Shown here in pieces: positions 50,632 through 62,381 of a DNA stretch of 64,000 nt. The stretch covers positions 620,001-684,000 of the forward strand of contig MCGE01000017.1 of the NCBI GenBank assembly GCA_002105175.1, given 5' to 3'. The stretch is from Absidia repens (taxonomy: Eukaryota; Mucoromycota; Mucoromycetes; Mucorales; Cunninghamellaceae). The position numbers and the translations under genes were made by a program. The stretch's first letter is position 1. Each line of letters begins with the position of its first letter. The notes under the pieces were generated by a model. It made no database searches. It saw only the letters and a program-made list of their open reading frames with translations, and was not told the DNA's origin.

Positions 50632-51156
50632 CTGCTCTTCTCCCTTCTCCATATATACTCCCCCCTAGTATTTTAGTGATTTATCCGAATCCCATCTTTT
50701 TATGATCATCCCCACCCACTCATTTTATTTTATGTATATATTCTTCTCAAAACAATAAAGGAAAAAAAGTCTGTTATTTGACATTTACATTGGAAAATGA
50801 ATATAGGATAGAGCTTGTTGAATAATTATTTTTGTGTGAAGGTTTATGATATCAATCATTGGCATTGTGGAAGAAATATATCTAGTGAAAATATGTATAC
50901 ATGCAGTTAATTTCAAAAAAAAGTCAGGAGAAAATGTTTTCTATACATGCATAGATATCCGCAGTAGGGACACACAATAACGACATTAACCGGAAAATGA
51001 GGCAACATTTTTATTCTGATGAGCGTAGCCATGTTCTATCTAACGCAACAGTAACTTTCTGGAACCGTCTTTTGAGCTTTTTTCATTGGGAATGAAAAAG
51101 CTTTGTGAAAAATATCAGCTCACAATCATCAGGTTTTTTTTTTGGCCAAAATCGCC

Positions 51157-51189
<33 letters not shown>
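50205..51189. other. 3' region of kinase gene with 89-nt poly(T)
   Basis: A Ser/Pro-rich frame open to 50,533 precedes an uninterrupted T run at 50,541-50,629. A second T run (51,160-51,190) abuts repeat copy E. Confidence 0.6.
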
Positions 51190-51190
<1 letters not shown>

Positions 51191-52400
51191 CCTATACGTG
51201 GAAGAATTGTACAGTATGAGTATATCCATTCTATAAGACAAACTAAAAATATGAGAGAAGATGTGAAAGTAAAAAGACCTCAATTTTATTCAGGTGTAGA
51301 AATGAACTATAGTATGACAACTAAAATAACCTAAACTATGTATGTATGATATGCAGTCCAGTGATAGTACCATGGCATCTACCTAAGGGTGGGGAGTTTA
51401 GTGGTGTCCAATCCAATAGGACAAGCTCTTCTACTGTGAACCACAAACCATTCTACAGTACTATGCAGTAAAGGGTTGAATTAAACTAGGTCGAGTTGCT
51501 CCATTTCGTTTGCAAAGACTTCAAGAGAAGAGAGTCACCATGATGCCGATGTCGAATGGTGATGACTGCTATCAGAGAAGAGTGCAGTTGAAAAAAGTGT
51601 AGCTCCTTTTTTGTTTTCATTAAAAAAAAAAAAAAACCAAAGAAACATTTCAAATCCCGCCCACGTGAATATTTATTGTCTCCCATTTTTTATTTTTTCG
51701 CTCTCTCTTCCTTCACTTCTGTTTCTTTTTTTTTCTTCATCATTTGACTTTTTTGAGGTCATGGTGGACTTAGAGTAGTTTTAGGACTAGTTTAGAAGGG
51801 TTTTCAACTCAGGGATTACAAGATGCACGGGGAAGCCCTTTCATTTTGGATTCAGGATTTGAAACCACCATGGGTTGGCTTTTTGGAGCCTTCATTAGCA
51901 TAGTTTAGTATTAGTTAGTGCCTATGTCTGAATAAAATATGCCTCGTTTTACTCATCTCAATGTAAAAACGTCCCATTAGTCTTTATCATGTCTACTACA
52001 AGTGATCCCTTTTTTCATTGCTTCCTCAGATTACTGTTAACCGCAGTTATATTTAATAACGAATATCACTTTAGTCTTTTTATTCCGTGTTCAATGGATG
52101 AGGTCCAATTCTTCGATTGACCCTTTAGATTAATGTTCACCATTCTTTAAGTCTCGCACTAGCTTCCCTCATTGTTCCTTCAAGAGGTACTTCCATTGAA
52201 TCCCTTGTTGGAAGAAGCACTTCGTCTTTCGTTTTAGTGTGTACCAATATGCATTAATAAATTGAATCTTCTTATCAAACGTCCGTGACTCATTTGATAG
52301 TAAGCAGTGTCTTTAGTATAGCTGTTTTCTAAGTGTCTTACAAAAGATCTGCTATCTAGTTATTTCATTATGACTATTTTAGCCGTGTTTGATTTTTTTT
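51190..52400 (+). repeat. Dispersed repeat family 1, copy E (long)
   Basis: Starts after a T run with GTATGAGTATATCCATTCTA as in copy D. It carries TTAAACTAGGTCGAGTTGCTCC, the CCCGCCCACGTG box at 51,655-51,666, a pyrimidine tract, GGGATTACAAGATGCACGGG, CCCTTTCATTTTGGATTCAG and the right half (ACCAATATGCATTAATAAAT near 52,240). The right end is approximate. Confidence 0.8.
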
Positions 52401-53106
52401 TTTTCAAAAATAAAGGAGTTCTATGATAAACCACGAAATACAGCATGCTCTGAATTGTTCCTTAGACTAAGCCCATGTTTATATTTCGTAGATGTGTCTG
52501 ATAATTTTCCTATTTATGGTCTGTATTACTTGATATTAACATACATTGTATTGTATTGCATATCACCTTAGTAGATGCAGGTCAGAGATAGTCTTTCTTT
52601 CTAATAACTCTACTAATTGAGCACAGACCCCCTGATACAGAGAAAAAAGTTGGGTAAGATATTTTCTTTCACCAATGAAAATTGAGAATAAAAAAAGTAA
52701 GTTGGCTTTATAGGATTGTCATGAGTTGGATCTGTTGATTTTGGTCTTTTTGGTTGAAGATGAAAAAGGATATACATGATAGAAACTATAAAGTATGAGC
52801 AAAGGAAGATATTTCAAGTGTCAAATATGTGTATGGGCATGGTAAGTTTATTGAAGGCAAGATAAATAATAAAGTATAATAAAAGAAGTATAAAACTAGG
52901 GAGTCAAACGTGATATGCAATGTTGAGGAGGTTATCGATGATAAGATAAATAATAAAGTGCACTAATATATGTATAAAACTTGGGGAGTCAGAGGTGTTT
53001 ATGAAAAATATAGGTCAAGTTTATTGAAGACAAAATAAATAATAAAATATGTAAAAAGAAACTAATTATCAATTAGCATGAAAAAAATACCATCCAATGG
53101 AGGTAT
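52401..53106. other. Intergenic with an imperfect tandem unit
   Basis: AT-rich. Between 52,840 and 53,060 a unit resembling GTTTATTGAAG(G/A)CAA(G/A)ATAAATAATAAA recurs about three times. No gene is seen. Confidence 0.5.
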
Positions 53107-53903
53107 CTATTGGTTATCATCCATGGCGTCGTCAAATTGATGAGTTTTGTCAGCGGTATGATGATTGACACCGTTTTGGGAAGGTGAAGGTGCAGGTTCG
53201 AAGACGGATTCCAAGTGTCGTAAGGCAGCTTGTTGAGCTTCGTTGAGTTCAGCTTCATCGGATGGATTAGCATAGTATTCCTGATCGTCGTCCTCGCCTC
53301 CTTCCAAAGCCGCCTGTTCAGCCAAAAATTCTTCATCAGGATGTAAAGCCGCGCAGTCTGACATGGCCAAGTAAATATCTTCCACTATGCAAACAGAAAG
53401 AAATCGCGTCAAGTACGGCTTTTACCCTATGTTGCATGTTCTCAGGTCCAATACTTACAGGAATTTGAGTCGGCCGGAGTGAAAGTCAGTTCGGTTACAA
53501 TATCGTCTTGATCTTCATCTTCTGGCAGTTGTTGATTTGGGAAGAAGAGACCAGCATCGAGTTGACAGTAGATGGCAGGGTCATTATTTTGACGCGAGAT
53601 AGCATGAATAATAACATCAGGATATTCAACCGAGATGCCGGCCCCAGAAGATTCTGAATAAAAGTGTAATAAACTATATATACATGTATGAATAAGGCAA
53701 AAATGAGTACGTAAAATGTCGCTTAATCAAAACAAATAGATACCAGTCGATCAATCTTACCTTTCACATACGTAAAGTTTACCAAGAATCTGTCCATTTG
53801 ATCCAGACAAGGGAGGTGTCACTGACAAACCAACATCGTTTTGGATGTGTCGTACAGTCAAGTCGGATAAGTTGGGAGGAGTGGAGAGAAGAGTGATAGT
53901 CAT
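53107..53903 (-). CDS. CLNS1A: pICln / methylosome subunit (PH-like)
   Basis: Exons 53761-53903, 53459-53673 and 53107-53384 give 211 aa. The PH-like fold is evident: NGQILGKLYVCES, then SGAGISVEYPDVIIHAISRQ, IYCQLDAGL, VTELTFTPADSNSLEDIYLAMSDCAALHPDEE. These match pICln, the Sm-protein assembly chaperone that works with PRMT5 in snRNP biogenesis. The acidic stretches (EDEDQDD, GGEDDDQEY) between and after the strands are typical. Exon 2 starts at a TATATATAG acceptor, which restores the conserved SGxGxSxEYP spacing; a later CAG would break the frame. Confidence 0.9.
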
Positions 53904-54106
53904 TATAATGAGGAAGTGAGCAGAAAAAAAAAAAAGAAAAGAGTATCAAAAAAGACAAACAGAATGTAGGTCGAAGATAGTTTCAAGTCCAGATTTTTTT
54001 TCAAATGATGTATTTTATTGGTCAGTTTTTTATTTTTTTGATATGAATAAAACAAATGAAATGATTGAATAAGTAAAATAATAATAATAATAATATATAC
54101 AATAAT

Positions 54107-54501
54107 CTAAAACTTGTTGGTGGTTTTCTTCTTGTTCTTCTTGTTTAGTTTCTTTTGTTTGAGCTTGGCGTCCCGGAGGTATTTTGAGTTCTTGCGAGGT
54201 CCACTAGTTGAGATCTTTGCAGGTTCATCGGTCACCATTGCATCCTTGGAGGTGGTTTCGTTGGAAACTTCTTCCATATGATCTCCAACAGATGGGTTTT
54301 TGGCGGCTTCGACTTGAAGAGCTGCTAAACGAGCCAAACGTGAATCTTCAACTGGCTTGAATACAGTGGCACGCTTGATAACTATTAGAAAGAAGATATC
54401 TTGTAAGACCTTTTTCTTCTGATAATAATAATAATAATAATAGAGCGAGTTTACTTACCATTGTTTCTTTTCTTTACGTGAGATCGGATTCCTTTAGCCA
54501 T
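54107..54501 (-). CDS. YBL028C/LLPH-like small basic nucleolar protein
   Basis: Two exons (54459-54501, 54107-54381) give 105 aa, the length of yeast YBL028C. The N-terminus MAKGIRSHVKKRNN and following VIKRATVFKPVEDSRLAR, then KISTSGPRKNSKYLRD and the lysine-rich end KLKQKKLNKKNKKKTTNKF, match this family (UPF0642/LLPH). Such proteins associate with pre-60S ribosomal particles. The function is taken from the family. An ATA trinucleotide run near 54,421-54,440 lies in the intron. Confidence 0.82.
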
Positions 54502-54873
54502 TGTGAAGATCGTGCGTATAAAAGAAAAAAATGTCAAAAGAAGGGGAACCAATGATGAAAATAAAAAAGTTTTTTCATAAAAATTGAAATTGAAATTCCG
54601 ATATCCAATTTCATTGGACAATTGGAGTACCAGGTGAAATAGACGGGAAGCGATTCACAGCATTGACGCCTTGCTTGGAAAATCAACATGATATTATGCT
54701 TTACATAAAATAAAAAATATTAAAAACCTAGAAGAAAATATTTGACATAAAAGAATAATTTATTGATGATTCAAATCAAATAATATCTATAACTACGTAT
54801 GGTATCTACTGTATAAAATGGAAGAGGACACAGATATCCATGACCTTCATCACTGTTGTTGTTGTTGCTGGTG
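54502..54873. other. Short intergenic region
   Basis: Promoter of the YBL028C-like gene and 3' flank of the next minus-strand gene. No further feature is seen. Confidence 0.5.
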
Positions 54874-54886
54874 TTACTGATGTTGC

Positions 54887-54926
<40 letters not shown>

Positions 54927-55755
54927 GAAATATTTTTTTGACCATTTCGTTCCTAGTTTAAATAAAAATATAAGGAAATAAATATACTTCTCGCAATGAC
55001 GGGAAAAAACAAAACAAAACAAAAAACGGATCAATACTGTACCTATTTTTAAAATTGAATATCATTTCCATCAAGCCATCCACGCTGCGTAATGGTTGCA
55101 AACTTTCAATGGCTTCGTTTCTATGACATAAAAATATTGAGTACCTTTTTCAATTCCCCTCTTCCGTGTCCCATTTTGTTTTTCTATTCCATGAATATCT
55201 TACGTTTGTGGAGCAGAAACACCATCCAGAACAAGGTTCACCAGACCCACCGTACTTTGGTCAAATTGATCGTTCACTGTACTTTGTTCCAAACGTGAAT
55301 GTGATACTTGGAAATGAGGACTGTAGCTTTGTACCCTTGGTCCATCCCCATTATTTGTAGCTACTCTTTCTGAATCATAGTCCACCACAATAAGCTTATC
55401 TTTTGCAATATCTGGAAAGGGTTCGTCTTCGAATACATAATGTATAATAGGGTGCTTGTAAGTGTTGCGCACTTGGTCCCTGATAACAACTAGCTGAGGA
55501 ATGGTAAAAGGCGGAGTTGTCGGAGAAGAAGAGAAGTGTTGTTGTTGCTGTTGTTGCTGTTGCTCCTGCTTCTGTTGCTGTTGCATCTGTGAAATTAGAA
55601 TAATAAGGCGTGGCCCTATTAATGTTGCCCAAAATCAAAATGTAGAATTCCCGTATATTTTTTCAGATCGCATTTTTTGTCGAATGACGACCGGCAAATA
55701 GAAAAGCAGCGGTGTTAGAATTTACCCTGTATGTTTTTTTGAATCTTTTCGACAT
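54874..55755 (-). CDS. Unknown protein with polyQ ends
   Basis: Exons 55726-55755, 55204-55586, 55043-55120 and 54874-54952 join in phase to 189 aa. After MSKRFKKTYR the protein has a Gln-rich run, then a folded-looking core: PQLVVIRDQVRNTYKHPIIH, YVFEDEPFPDIAKDKLIVVD, LVNLVLDGVSAPQTNEAIESL and SVDGLMEMIFNFKNR. It ends in a second polyQ run of about 14 residues before the stop. The core segment is not low complexity and is probably conserved, but I cannot name the family. The start codon is 57 bp from that of the divergent gene at 55,813. The first exon is the least certain. Confidence 0.65.
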
Positions 55756-55812
55756 TTTTAAACATTTTTTCTTCACTCCAATCTTTATATATCTTATTAT
55801 TATACTCTTCCC
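55756..55812. promoter_or_regulatory. 57-bp bidirectional start region
   Basis: Only 57 bp, T-rich on the plus strand, separate two divergent start codons. The 5' leaders must be very short or the two transcripts overlap. Confidence 0.6.
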
Positions 55813-56773
55813 ATGTTTCTTTTAAAGAATACTGTCAAGAGTCGGTCAATTATGTTAAGCCGCTTGTACTGTATCAGTAATATCAACAAACCCGCTCTGA
55901 CTTGTACTTCACAATTCTCTTCTATTCGATCATACACTTCTTCTTTCAGCAATGGAAAAGACCACGATAGTAACAATCAAAATGGAGCCAACACTAGTGA
56001 AGATGAAGAGAAGATGAACAACGATTCTCAAGAACCTTTTGTCGGCAAACAACCTCCTTCCACATCTGAACCCAATCTGTCATTTATGCCTGTCATCAAT
56101 ATCCCTCAAACTGAATTTGCTCACAACGCCTTCTTCTCGTTACATCGTCCTTTACTTGGTTTGGCTGATGACGACGAAAAGCCTTTCTTTTCGAATAAAC
56201 CTATTGAAGAAGATGATGGTAAGTCCCAGTTGCCACTATAATTATTATTATTCTTGTATAGTTTAAAATGTTATATATTGAACTATTATGACTCATTACG
56301 TTCTTCTATTTGTTCATGTAGTCGACGACGAACTGGCCAATTATATGATGAATCTTCGACACTTTGAAGCCCCTGGATCTCCTGGAACTGTGGAACAAGA
56401 GAAGCAAGAGAAGCAAGATAAGGGAGACAAGGATTATACCATGGTGACATTCAGTACTGGAGATTCAATGCTATCTGAAGAAGAATTTTATGTGGAACAA
56501 TCGTTGCCAATGTATCATTTTCCAGAAAGCGATGAAATTGTCGATTATCTATCATCAATGCAAGAACAACTGGTACGAAAAAATGCCTTGGAGGATTCTA
56601 CAAATAGCACTGTGGGTAGGACAAGAAGGCGCAAAGCAGCAGCCGCTACCTCCACAAATCAACAAGAACCCAGGACAGCATCAACATCGACATCATCATC
56701 CCCTTACACAGCAATATCAAAATATCAAAAACGACACCAATTGGGCTTATATCGTCATCGATGGAACAAATAG
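55813..56773 (+). CDS. Unknown protein, probable mitochondrial precursor
   Basis: Exons 55813-56218 and 56322-56773 give 285 aa. The first ~45 residues are basic, Ser-rich and free of acidic residues (MFLLKNTVKSRSIMLSRLY, FSSIRSYTSS), as in a mitochondrial presequence. The mature part has a conserved-looking block PVINIPQTEFAHNAFFSLHR before PLLGLADDDEKPFFS, and an acidic middle (DELANYMMNLRHFEAP, ESDEIVDYLSSMQEQLV). The basic C-terminus KRHQLGLYRHRWNK is preceded by Ser/Thr/Ala-rich sequence. The family is not recognised; an organelle ribosome or assembly factor is possible but unproven. Confidence 0.7.
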
Positions 56774-57323
56774 TTTTTTGGCTGATGGCTCATTCTCTCT
56801 TTTTATTTTTATTGTTGCTAGTTAGCTAGTTAGTTAGTTAGTCGATCTTTATTACTTGTATATTATTGTATTCCTCTTCCTTTCCCTCCCTACTCTTTTC
56901 TATCACTCTCCCCTCTCTTTCCTGTCTTTTTGTCATTCATTTTGTTTGTTTATAGGCTCTTTTTATTATCGTTGTTTTACTATACACTTGTATTATTGTC
57001 CTTGTTATCTTTTTGTTTGAATAAAACTAATAAAGAACCAACTTGTCAATCTCAAAAATAAAATAAAAAAATAAAAAACGATCTTTTATCAAAAATGAAT
57101 AGTGAAACACGAATATAATAGACTCAATCAATACAACTGCATCCATCAATGAACATCTCAGGCTACGAAGTAAGGCTAGGTCCTATGATTATTTGGTCAC
57201 GAGTTTTTTTTTTTTTTTTTTTTTTTTTCACCCGCCTTTTTTCTTAATAAAATCGTATTGTTTTTTTTCGCTTTCACTCTTTTTTTATTCACTTTTTCAC
57301 TTTTTTTGAAATCTTGTTAAAGA
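56774..57323. other. Intergenic with T run
   Basis: TAGTTAGTTAG repeat near 56,821 and AATAAAACTAATAAAG poly(A) signals near 57,020. T runs (57,205-57,228 and later) sit ahead of the eIF4E-like gene. No gene is seen. Confidence 0.55.
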
Positions 57324-59562
57324 ATGTATGGAACTTATTCTTATCTTGGATCGAACAAGTCAGTGCCTTATCAATATCTTCACCAATCCTTTCCCACTCA
57401 GCATCAGTACCAACACCAACCAACTCCTCCAGCACTTATGCAACGTCAACGTCGCTCTTGGAAAACCAAGACTGCAGTAGTAGCCTCGCCTCCAAACTTG
57501 ATGATACCTGAACGTCCTCACTCAGACCGCTACTTGTTTCCTCGTTATAAGCATTCTTCGGGCTATCCTGTTGTGTTTCCACGCTCCAAATCTGTTTCTG
57601 GGACAAGAATCCATCTTCGTGACATCAAGGTGCCCCTTTCTTCATCTTCTTCTCCCATCTGCCATCAAGATCCCTTAGTGACCACTTCCAAGATACCGTT
57701 AGTTGTCTCAAGCATGTCAAACAGCAAGAAAAAATCCTATTATGCACGGAATACCTCGCCTGCATCTTGCGCAATATCCGCTCAGCATGTTTCCTCCCCG
57801 CCAAATCAAGAGCAACAAGACACCAAAACTCTGGCTGACAATCATCTTCACCAAAAGCAACCAGCCTTATCTTCCTCTCCTGGTCAGCAGTATTCACATC
57901 ATCAGCGAAAAAAATATCATCAACAGGACCGACACCGGTTTAGCGCTCCTTTGGACACTCATCCTGTGCCACCTTACCGTCGTTTTTCACACCCTGAAAA
58001 TTATGGTTCTCAGCCAACTGGTTCTGGCGCTGGACAACTGTATCATTATCCATATTATCGTCACAATCACCACCATCAGCAACAACGCCATCAACAACAG
58101 CAGTATTACCAATTAACGCCTTCCGCTTACGTTTATCCTCCATTATCTATGACAGGCTATCCACCACATGGAATATACCCTCCGCCAAATCAGCATCATT
58201 CATACTATCAACCATACCAAGGACAAAACCACCATCATCATTATCCTACGCCATATGATATTCAGACGAGCACCGATAGTACCATCATGGACGACGACGA
58301 CGACAACGACAAACAACAACGACGGATTTCAACCAACACTAATACGGATACCACAAGCACAATGTCCTCGTCAGATTTGACTCCACGAAGATTCAGCAGC
58401 GGAAGTACAGGAAGCAGCAGCAAAAGTACACTGGCATCAAGTATGGGTAGCATTGGGATTTGGAACAATGATTCAACCTCGTCCTCAACATCAACGAAAA
58501 CAACAACCACGACGGTGACCACTCCAGCAATTTCTTCGGCGGCAGCCACGGCAGTGACAACAATGACAGCAGCCGTGAAAGTGGACGGGTCAGTACACAC
58601 TTTGGAACAGTCACCAACAGATCAATGCAATTCTTCCAAGATGACGCATGATCCTGCAGCCACCACTGATGATGACGCACAGACTGCTGATGAGAACAAT
58701 GGATCTGCTACTTTGGCCACGACACTGAAACCTGAAGCATCGAATGGAACACTTACAACTGGAAATGACTCTACTACAGCATGTAGCATCGCCAACAGCA
58801 ACAAAGACAACTCGGATCCGATGGGCGATTCCTCTTCTCAAACTGGAAACTCACAAGCCGAACAACCACACCGTTGTCCATCGACATCCTCTTCCTCTTC
58901 CTCTTCGACGTCAACGGAACCAGTCTCACCACATATTTCAACAACAACAATAACGTCGGAATGCTCTTCACCATCAGCATCATCTGCACAACCAAATTCA
59001 TCGACAATGACACTGCCGATCTGGGCGGATCCTGTCAAGGTACATGACAATCCAACAAGGTACAAGGTGATTCAAGACTACATGGCTCAGCACAAGCTAT
59101 CCTACACGTCATCGCTTCCACTTCCCAAGGACATTGTATTTTATTTCGGGGACACAAAGACAACCATGATGAACTACCGGTCAAGCATGCAGAAAATCTT
59201 CAGTAGCTCAACGGTGTGGAGCTTTTCATCGTGTTGGAGGCGCTACAAGGAATACTCGGGACGCAAACCTTCAGAAATGGCGGTGAATCAAAACCTGTAC
59301 TGTTTCCAAAAAGGCGTGGAACCCATGTGGGAAGACAAGGTGAACAAGGATGGTGGAAGGCTGATTCTATGCCCTGGAAAACAAATCTCCCTGGATGATC
59401 TCTTTGATTGGTTGCTGTGTGCTTTTGTGGGTGGTCAACTCGTCGACGATGGCATGGTCGGTTTGGTCTTGTCAAGACGTGCCAGATTAGATCGTATTGA
59501 ACTTTGGTTGGATGCCACTTCCTCTACAAAATTGGATTCTATTTCTTCTATAAGGTAAGTTG

Positions 59563-59594
<32 letters not shown>

Positions 59595-59756
59595 CGCAAG
59601 AGTACGACTCTTTGTTTTTTTTTTTTTTTTTGACGATCGCTCGTTCCCGGGCTTTTTTTTTTTTCTTTAAATAGGGACAAGTTGTTGGACATTTTACCCG
59701 GGGCTTTGCGTGAACCGGTAGGATCCTCTCACTACAAGAAACATTATGACCAATAG
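57324..59756 (+). CDS. eIF4E-family protein with ~590-residue disordered N-terminus
   Basis: Exons 57324-59554 and 59675-59756 give 770 aa. The C-terminal ~180 residues are an eIF4E fold: DIVFYFGDTKTT, STVWSFSSCWRRYKEY, NQNLYCFQKGVEPMWED, NKDGGRLILC, DWLLCAFVGGQLVDDGMVG and RIELWLDATSS. Cap-stacking Trp in PMWED and the later Trp (ELWLD) are kept, while the first cap Trp position appears to be Tyr/Phe, as in 4EHP-type members. The N-terminal part is rich in Ser, His, Gln and Tyr, with poly-Asp (DDDDDND) and long Ser/Thr runs. Canonical eIF4E is about 200-240 aa, so the extension is exceptional. Likely a translational regulator; inference. Confidence 0.85.
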
Positions 59757-60526
59757 CAAAATTGATATTCCCCTTGCATTTCACATTCACTCACACACCC
59801 TTGATTTTCCATTCACTCTGTACATAGTTTAGTGATTTGCATATATAGTTTAGTCTATTATTATATTTTATATGTATATATTTGTGTGTGTATACTTTGA
59901 AATAAAAAAAAAATATTTATAGTAGAACCAGTCAGCTTTGGAGGAAGTGCTTGAAGAAAAAAAATTGTATGGGCGTGCATGTTTTGCTCTATGGTATGAA
60001 TTCGTATGTCTCAATCGGGCGTATGTACATTTTGTGTGGCAAGGGTTTATTTACATTTGATATAATCCTATGTAGCGATGATATTTGTTAGATATAATTT
60101 GTCCTGTCCTATCCCATTTTCCTTATTTAAAGATTGAAGCAACAACCACGGACAATGTTGTTCGCTAATGTAGAACTGCTGTAAACCTTCAAATGGAATA
60201 GTGTTCTAAAAAAAATATAATCTCTGTCCGACCAACCACCACCACACAAATTTCGTCATGTCATATAATAAAAAAAGTCTTTATGGACACCAATAAAAGA
60301 CAGATACAAAAAAATTGAGGAAGAATCCTTTTTTATTATTTTATTTTTTTATTGTAAAAAGGGAAGGAGGAAAATACACTAGAAATGGTGTGCGCACATC
60401 CTAATCATGCAGTGAATGGAAGGGGGAGAAGAATACTACTAAAAACTATGATATAATAAAGCTAAACTAAAAGGTCCAATGCTTCGTCATTCATTCCAAT
60501 TCGGTATTTGCTATGTACAAGTATTT
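59757..60526. other. Convergent intergenic region
   Basis: 3' ends of two convergent genes, with poly(A)-type signals (GAAATAAAAAAAAAATATTT near 59,898). No gene is seen. Confidence 0.55.
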
Positions 60527-61813
60527 TCAGTTTTTTCCAGAGCGATCACGTTCTTTCACAGAATCAGTGGCCTGACGCATTGTTCCGCTAGATTCTGGAT
60601 CATCGATAGTTGTTTCCGAAAAATTACTTTGAGAACGAGCCACCTTAAGATGGATTAGGCGTCCTTTCAATTCCACATGCTGAATAGATTTCATGGCCAT
60701 CTCTCGTTCGTGTTCGGACGACAAATCGACAAAACCATATCCTCTGGACCGACTACAACATACAAACATAAAAAATAAATTCATTTTCAAATAACCAATA
60801 CATATAAAAAACAAAAACAAAAAAAACCTTACTTTGGTGGCCGGACTACACGCACTGATACCACTTCGTAGTTCTTGAAAATATCCATGAGTGTGTCATC
60901 GGTTGCGGAATCGGGAAGATTGGCCACAAAGATCGTTGTTTGCGAAGTCTTAGTCATTGGTTTCTTGGCAGCTGGAAGTCGAAGTGTCTTGTTGGGGATG
61001 GTACGGGAGGTGACCGTTTCTCCAGAGCCTATAGTTGCGCCATCCAATTGAGCAATGTTGCTATTCTTCTTGAAATCACCATCTTCACCTTGTGCAGTTT
61101 CATGTTTCTTGTTCCTCTACATAAAAAAAATTAAGTGTTAGTATGAAACACCGCGCATGATTTATTTTAAACAGCGACATTACTTACAAGTCCAAGAGCA
61201 CGACCATTTGATTGTTTGGACGGACGGGGAGCAGCGTCAGATTTGACATTACCAGAGGCTGTTGAGGTTTCAGGGTCAGTATTGGCTGTAATTCTGGGTT
61301 TTGACCGGGCAACTTGTACTTGTATTTCACGTCCGTCCAACACCCGTTTGTTCAGAGTTTTGATCGCGTTGAGCACTTGTTCCATCGTAGCAAATGTAAT
61401 AAAGCCATAGCAAGCAGAATGCCTTCTACCATGTTGTCGTACCGTGATTATTTGGATCCCCAATCTATATATTACGTATTAACATAAAAAATACGATAAA
61501 AATTAGTATGCTAGTCCAGAAGAGAAAGATAAATAGCTGAACAAACTTACATTTGGCCAATAGGGCCAAAAAGCGTAACAAGGCCACGTTCTTTGGTTCG
61601 CAATGATAAGTTCCCAACAAAAATCTATGTATTGTGTACATTAGTATTATCATACTTTCCGCTTGTTTTTTTGTTGTTGCCAATTTTATGTTTTAGCTCT
61701 ACCTGCGGGACGTCTTCTTTGGAAGGTATTTCAGTTCCAGTGGGCGTAGTGACACCAATGTTCTCTGTGGCAGTTTCGTTGAGCTTTGTCTCAGAAAAAT
61801 CTTGTTGGACCAT
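60527..61813 (-). CDS. Two-RRM RNA-binding protein
   Basis: Exons 61703-61813, 61551-61624, 61188-61464, 60833-61116 and 60527-60752 give 323 aa. RRM1 (~38-115) has RNP2 IFVGNLSL and RNP1-like CYGFITFA. RRM2 (~205-290) has TIFVANLPDSATDDTLMDIF and RNP1 RGYGFVDLSS, followed by LKGRLIHLKVARSQ. The linker is Lys/Ser/Thr-rich. Introns interrupt both RRMs. The short acidic, Ser/Thr-rich C-terminus shows no RS or RGG repeats. The layout fits a cytoplasmic or nuclear mRNA-binding protein; the specific family is not assigned. Confidence 0.85.
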
Positions 61814-62381
61814 GGATTCCTTTACTATAGAGGGCAGGGTTGTGGGAATTGATCAGTGGGCAAGATATAAGTCGCAAGTGCGGAAGGTAGCTGGAAAAGA
61901 AGCCAATACAAAATGAGGGTCAACAGGAACAAAAGGGCGGTCTAAAAAGAAAAGAACTTAAGAATACTATAGATAAATGGTGTATTTTACGTAGGATTTA
62001 AAACTTACCACAGATAGTTGCAATCGATTGTCAGATGGTTAGTAAACTAAAAAAAAGAGAGAAAATGGGAGAGAAAGGAGTGAAAAAAGTGGGAATATGA
62101 TTTAGAGATATTTATCACAGTGTGGAGGTTCAAAGTCAGCTGTGGTCGCTTATCAATAGCGAGAGGAAGATTTTATTAATGACATATCGCCGATAATGAT
62201 CGGCTACAATAAAAGCAATATCGCTAAAGGCTATAAAACAAAAATACACTAATAAAAACTGCAACTAATAATTAGCGTTACTAATGACTAAATATATATA
62301 CAGGACCAATACTGAGGCGGGGGCACACAATATAACTATATGATAGTTATCAATCAAGCACAACCAAAGCACCCGCCACCA
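61814..62381. other. Intergenic upstream of the RRM gene
   Basis: The RRM gene promoter, possibly with a 5' leader intron (a TATAG lies just before the start), and the 3' flank of the NDUFAF8-like gene. No gene is seen. Confidence 0.45.

Noticed and set aside
57324..58953. Many overlapping frames on both strands in the eIF4E gene's N-terminal part
   Set aside because: They are shadows of a repetitive, biased coding sequence and lack splice sites and homology.
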